Part shown: positions 59,037 through 64,000 of the stretch, one piece after another
Position numbering within the stretch: position 1 is the first letter of the stretch
Layout of the letters: the number at the start of each line of letters is the position of its first letter
DNA from: Echinometra lucunter
Taxonomy: Eukaryota > Echinodermata > Echinoidea > Camarodonta > Echinometridae
NCBI GenBank assembly: GCA_029962745.1
Contig: CM057154.1
Span: forward strand, 26,438,970 to 26,502,969
Length of the DNA stretch: 64,000 bases
Direction of reading: 5' to 3'
Translations under genes and position numbers: made by a program
The notes under the pieces: model-generated
What the model was told of the DNA's origin: nothing
The model's input: only the letters and a program-made list of their open reading frames with translations
Databases searched by the model: none

Positions 59037-59125
59037 GATCAGGGTAATGTGACTTGCATTAAAAAAATTGTGAATTATCATTTGGAATAAAACCTGTTCC
59101 CAGCAGAAGTGGTATATGGGCATAC

Positions 59126-59302
59126 CTTTGATTTTGATGCCTCAGATGCCATCGTAGAGAAAAATTCATCACCCAGCTTTACCTTGATCAGCTCCAATGA
59201 CTGAAGATTTGGCATGGAGCAGAGACCTCTCGCGTAATGACAGGAGGCAGCGGGACCCAGTTCGATCGGCTCTTTATATGATTTATGCTTCAGCTCTTGA
59301 AT
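59126..59302 (-). CDS. LRR array exon, unit 1 (59 codons)
   Basis: Acceptor CACCACCAG and donor AAAG|GTATGC bound a phase 0-0 exon. It encodes IQELKHKSYKEPIELGPAAS, then CHYARGLCSMPNLQSLELIK and VKLGDEFFSTMASEASKSK. LCSMPNLQSLELxxVKL is an LRR core. The open frame runs on upstream into intron, so a longer exon cannot be excluded, but all four units conserve the CAG acceptor. Spliced in series these exons would add one LRR each without changing frame. Together with the 41-45 kb exons they suggest a receptor-type LRR protein, possibly of the echinoderm NLR class. Confidence 0.7.
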
Positions 59303-60339
59303 CTGGTGGTGTGACAGAACAGGTTGAATAAAGTAAATAGCAATATCAAGAAAAGATTCCAAGTTCAAATGAATATATTCTGTACATATAGCACCATGAT
59401 GGAATCTCATTGCTGGCACCCTTACTAAGACCAATGAAGCAACATTTGAATAATAATGGCAATGACGAACAGATATCAGGAATCAAGAGATAAAGAGGGA
59501 GAGAGGAGTAAACTTGAGATGTGTAGAAATGAAGGGAAAAAAAGAACATCCACTGATCTAAGATTTGGCATATAACATGTAGTCATGATAATGAGAGGAT
59601 GAAACAGAAGTTAGTGCAGTAGTGCTTTATCTCCTAAATCAGATCATGTGATAGGGCAGTTTATCAAAGAGCAATGATCAGGCATAGATACCATATCTAA
59701 TAAGAAATATCCTGATTTTAGTAATAGCCACATAATATAACGTTAAAAAGTGAAGCAACACTGAAGAATACTGAGAGACAAAGAGACAGAGAAGTGAAGA
59801 GAGACAGAAACACAAAAGAGGATGAAGTAAAAGCAAAGCAAAATTCAACAAAAGCTATTCAAAAAGTGGAAAAATGTTATGAAGATGAAATAAATAATGA
59901 AATAAATGAATACATACTCTTTTCCTTATCAGGTGAGTGCAATCTTGCAAAGCATATAGCTCTCATGGTTGTCAAGATAATTCTATACACTTTGACTTTG
60001 TGAAATGTAACGATAAATTGACTGTGTTTCTCTTTGCAATGTGAGTTTATTCTATAAATCACACTTTAAATTGCCCTTTGTCATCTAGATGGAGAGATGT
60101 CTATTGTCACTAAAAAAAATATAAACTACGTGAGAAAAGTTTAAACAAAAAATGAATGAACACACTAAAGCTAGACGGTTTTAGAATCTAGATCCAAAAC
60201 GTAGGTCCATCCACATTATTGCTTTGTTATTGAAGATGTTGTCAGCACAATCGGGGTAATGTGACTTGTATTTAAAAAAAATTGTGAATTATCATTTGGA
60301 GTAAAACCTGTTCCCAGCAGAAGTGGTATATGGGTATAC

Positions 60340-60516
60340 CTTTGATTTTGATGCCTCAGATGCCATCGTAGAGAAAAACTCATAACCCAGCTCCACACTG
60401 ATCAGCTCCAATGACTGAAGATTTGGCATGGAGAAGAGACCTCTCGCGTAATGACAGGAGGCAGCGGGACCCAGTTCGATCGGCTCTTTATATGATTTAT
60501 GCTTCAGCTCTTGAAT
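60340..60516 (-). CDS. LRR array exon, unit 2 (59 codons)
   Basis: Same boundaries and length as unit 1. Differences from unit 1 fall in the LRR core: Phe for Cys in GLFSMP, and ISVELGYEF in place of IKVKLGDEF. The N- and C-terminal thirds are unchanged. Confidence 0.7.
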
Positions 60517-61548
60517 CTGGTGGTGTGACAGAACAGGTTGAATAAAGTAAATAGCAATATCAAGAAAAGATTCCAAGTTCAAATGAATATATTCTGTACA
60601 TATAGCACCATGATGGAATCTCATTACTGACTCCCTTACTAAGACCAATGAAGCAACATTTGAAGAATAATGGCAATGACGAACAGATTTCAGGAATCAA
60701 GAGATAAAGAGGGAGAGAGGAGTAAACTTGAGGTGTGTAGAAATGAATGGAAAGAAAGAACATCCACTGATCTAAGATTTGGCATATAACATGTAGTCAT
60801 GATTATAATGAGAGGATGAAACAGAAGTTAGTGCAGTAGTGCTTTATCTCCTAATCAGATCATGTGATAGGACAGTTTATCAAAGAGCAATGATCAGGCA
60901 TAGATACCATATCTAATAAGAAATATCCTGATTTCAGTAATAGCCACATAATATCACGTTAAAAAGTGAAGCAACACTGAAGAATACTGAGAGACAAAGA
61001 GACAGAGAAGTGAAGAGAGACAGAAACACAAAAGAGGATGAAGTAAAAGCAAAGCAAAATTCAACAAAAGCTATTCAAAAAGTGGAAAAATGTAATGAAG
61101 ATGACATAAATAATGAAATAAATGAATACATACTCTTTTCCTTATCAGGTGAGTGCAATCTTGCAAAGCATATAGCTCTCATGGTTGTCAAGATAATTCT
61201 ATACACTTTGTGAAATGTAATGATAAATTGACTGTGTTTCTCTTTGCAATGTGAGTTTATTCTATAAATCACACTTTAAATTGCCCTTTGTCATCTAGAT
61301 GGAGAGACGTCTATCGTCACTAAAAACATATAAACTACGTGAGAAAAGTTTAAACAAAAAATGAATGAACACACTAAAGCTAGACGGTTTTAGAATCTAG
61401 ATCCAAAACGTAGGTCCATCCACATTATTGCTTTGTTATTGAAGATGTTGTCAGCACAATCGGGGTAATGTGACTTGTATTTAAAAAAAATTGTGAATTA
61501 TCATTTGGAGTAAAACCTGCTCCCAGCAGAAGTGGTGTATGGGTATAC

Positions 61549-61725
61549 CTTTGATTTTGATGCTTCAGATGCCATCGTAGAGAAGAACTCATCACCCGGC
61601 TTCACATTGATCAGCTTCAATGACTGAAGATTTGGCATGGAGAAGAGACCTCTCGCGTAATGACAGGAGGCAGCGGGACCCAGTTCGATCGGATAAATTC
61701 CTGATTCATGCTTCAGCTCTTGAAT
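61549..61725 (-). CDS. LRR array exon, unit 3 (59 codons)
   Basis: Same splice sites and phase. It has its own N-terminal variant (KHESGIYPIEL for KHKSYKEPIEL) and core SLKLINVKPGDEF. The flanking intron of this unit carries a partial ~242-bp duplication (61739 and 61981 copies), which makes the spacing to unit 4 longer. Confidence 0.7.
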
Positions 61726-62883
61726 CTGGTGGTGTGACAGAACAGGCTGAATAAAGTAAATGGCAATATCAAGAAAAGATTCCATGTTCAAATGAATATA
61801 TTCTGTACATATAGCACCACGATGGAATCTCATTACTGACACCCTTACTAAGACCAATGAAGCAACATTTGAAGAATAATGGCAATGAAGAACAGATTTC
61901 AGGAATCAAGAGATAAAGAGGGAGAGAGGTGTAAACGTGAGATGTGTAGAAATGAAGGGAAAGAAAGAACAGGTTGAACAGAACAGGTTGAATAAAGTAA
62001 ATAGCAATATCAAGAAAAGATTCCATGTTCAATTAATATATTCTGTACATATAGCACCATGATGGAATCTCATTACTGACACCCTTACTAAGACCAATGA
62101 AGCAACATTTGAAGAATAATGGCAATGACGAACAGATTTCAGGAATCAAGAGATAAAGAGGGAGAGAGGAGTAAACGTGACATGTGTAGAAATGAAGGGA
62201 AAGAAAGAACATCCACTAATCTAAGATTTGGCATAGAACATGTAGTCATGATTATAATGAGAGGATGAAACAGAAGTTAGTGCAGTAGTGCTTTATCTCC
62301 TAAATCAGATCATGTGATAGGACAGTTTATCAAAGAGCAATGATCAGGCCCATGCAGATACCACATCTAATAAGAAATACCCTGATTTCAGTCAATAGCC
62401 TCATAATATCACTTTAAAAAGTGAAGCAACACTGAAGAATACTGAGAGACAAAAAGACAGAGAAGTGAAGAGAGACAGAAAAAGAAAAAGAGGGAGAAGT
62501 GAGAGCAAAGCAAAATTCAACAAAAGCTTTTCAAAAAGTGGAAAAATGTAATGAAGATGAAATAAATAATGAAATAAATGAATACATACTCTTTACATTA
62601 TTAGGTGAGTGCATTCTTACAAAGCGTATAGCTGTCATGGTTGTCAAGATAATTCTATACACTTTGTTAAATGTAACGATAAATTGTGAAAAATTTTCTA
62701 AAAAATGAATGAATACACTAAAGCTAGACGGTTTTAGAATCTAGATCCAAAACGTAGGTCCATCCACATTATTCCTTTGTTATTGAAGATGTTGTCAGCA
62801 CAATCGGGGTAATGTATTAAAAAAATTGTGAATGATCATTTGGAATAAAACCTGTTCCCAGCAGAAGTGGTATATGGGTATAC

Positions 62884-63060
62884 CTTTGATTTTGATGCCT
62901 CAGATGCCATCGTAGAGAAAAACTCATCACCCGGCTTTACATTGATCAGCTCCAATAACTGAAGATTTGGCATGGAGCAGAGACCTCTCGCGTAATGACA
63001 GGAGGCAGCGGGACCCAGTTCGATCGGCTCTTTATATGATTTATGCTTCAGCTCTTGAAT
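62884..63060 (-). CDS. LRR array exon, unit 4 (59 codons)
   Basis: Same splice sites and phase. The N-terminal part equals unit 1, while the core LLELINVKPGDEF shares its NVKPGD with unit 3. This mosaic relation to units 1 and 3 suggests exchange between units. Confidence 0.7.
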
Positions 63061-64000
63061 CTGGTGGTGTGACAGAACAGGCTGAATAAAGTAAATAGCA
63101 ATATCAAGAAAAGATTCCATGTTCAAATGAATATATTCTGTACATATAGCACCATGATGGAATCTTATTACTGACACCCTTACTAAGACCAATGAAGCAA
63201 CATTTGAAGAATAATGGCAATGAAGAACAGATTTCAGGAATCAAGAGATAAAGAGGGAGAGAGGAGTAAACTTGAGGTGTGTAGAAATGAAGGGAAAAAA
63301 AGAACATCCACTGATCTAAGATTTGGCATAGAACATATAGTCATGATTATAATGAGAGGATGAAACAGAAGTTAGTGCAGTAGTGCTTTATCTCCTAAAT
63401 CAGATCATGTGATAGGACAGTTTATCAAAGAGCAATGATCAGGCCCATGCAGAGCAGATACCTCATCTAATAAGAAATACCATGATGTGAGTAATAGCCT
63501 CATAATATCACTTTAAAAAGTGAAGCAACACTGAAGAATACTGAGAGACAAAAAGACAGAGAAGTGAAGAGAGACAGAAAAAGAAAAAGAGGGTGAAGTA
63601 AGAGCAAAGCAAAATTCAACAAAAGCTTTTCAAAAAGTGGAAAAATGTAATGAAGATGAAATAAATAATGAAATAAATGAATACATACTCTTTTGCTTAT
63701 CAGGTGAGTGCATTCTTGCAAAGCGTATAGCTGTCATGGTTGTCAAGATAATTCTATACACTTTGTTAAATGTAACGATAAATTGTGTTTCTCTTTGCAA
63801 AGTGAGTTAATTCTATAAATCACACTTTAAATTTGACCTTTGTCATGGAGATGGAGAGACGTCTATCGTCACTAAAAAAATATAAACTACGTGAGAATTT
63901 TTTTTTTTTAAATGAATGAACACACTAAAGCTAGACGGTTTTAGAATCTAGATCAAAAACGCAGGTCCATCCACATTATTCCTTTGTTAGTGAAGATGTT

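Larger units (their letters stand above)
55660..64000. repeat. Tandem array of LRR-exon units (~1.1-1.45 kb each)
   Basis: Units share, in plus-strand order, CTGAAGAATACTGAGAGACA, AAATTCAACAAAAGCT, GGTGAGTGC, TTTGTCATCTAGATGGAGAG, TCCATCCACATTATT, CCTGTTCCCAGCAG, the exon, and AGATTTGGCATA. Intact exons lie at 59126-59302, 60340-60516, 61549-61725 and 62884-63060, with spacing 1214, 1209 and 1335 bp. Leftward units are more diverged: one has a truncated exon (58990-59036), another keeps only the exon edge (about 56652-56660) and is rearranged, and a MITE interrupts. A further unit runs off the right end. Confidence 0.93.

Noticed and set aside
59794..61213. Plus-strand frames KxVEKC..EDEINNEINEYILFSL repeated in each unit
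   Set aside because: They recur because the array units recur; AT-rich intron sequence on the opposite strand to the splice-bounded exons.

Overview
The window is nuclear DNA of an animal, most likely an echinoderm and probably a sea urchin. It has spliced genes with GT-AG introns, AT-rich intergenic DNA, many MITE-like elements, G-run-rich repeats and satellite-bearing transposons. The recognisable genes fit a marine deuterostome: a TMEM132-family membrane protein, sedoheptulokinase (SHPK) and a leucine-rich-repeat gene built from tandem exons. All coding exons found are on the minus strand. Almost all other open frames are chance frames in repeats.

Left part (1-22.5 kb): a ~207-bp satellite with poly-C tracts (1-2043) precedes a ~9-kb block (2283-11281) that ends exactly at a 500-N assembly gap. 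The same block then recurs at 12241-19857. Both copies hold the 3' part of the TMEM132 gene. The second copy is intact. The first has several single-base indels, mostly in homopolymers, and a 1.3-kb transposon that the second lacks. This looks like two haplotypes placed in tandem (false duplication), although a real tandem duplication is not excluded. Further TMEM132 exons lie at 20533-20727 and probably 22340-22470.

Middle part (25.6-29.1 kb): a nearly complete three-exon SHPK gene. Its exon phases give a ~480-residue kinase if one extra base in exon 2 is discounted. 29.2-34.1 kb and 38.6-40.0 kb are repeat-dominated (poly-G/C elements, MITEs, polypyrimidine DNA). 34.2-38.6 kb is AT-rich, with no gene I can name.

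Right part (41-64 kb): exons of an LRR gene. Three phase-compatible exons (45032 down to 41055) lie downstream of a tandem array of ~1.2-1.4-kb units (about 55.6 kb to the window end). Four units carry the same 59-codon, phase 0-0 LRR exon. The array decays toward the left. Its long introns hold two satellite-bearing Helentron/Pearl-like elements, a Penelope-like remnant, a LINE reverse-transcriptase remnant, several MITEs and a short fragment faintly resembling the N-terminal zinc region of RAG1-like proteins. No tRNA, rRNA or CRISPR was seen.
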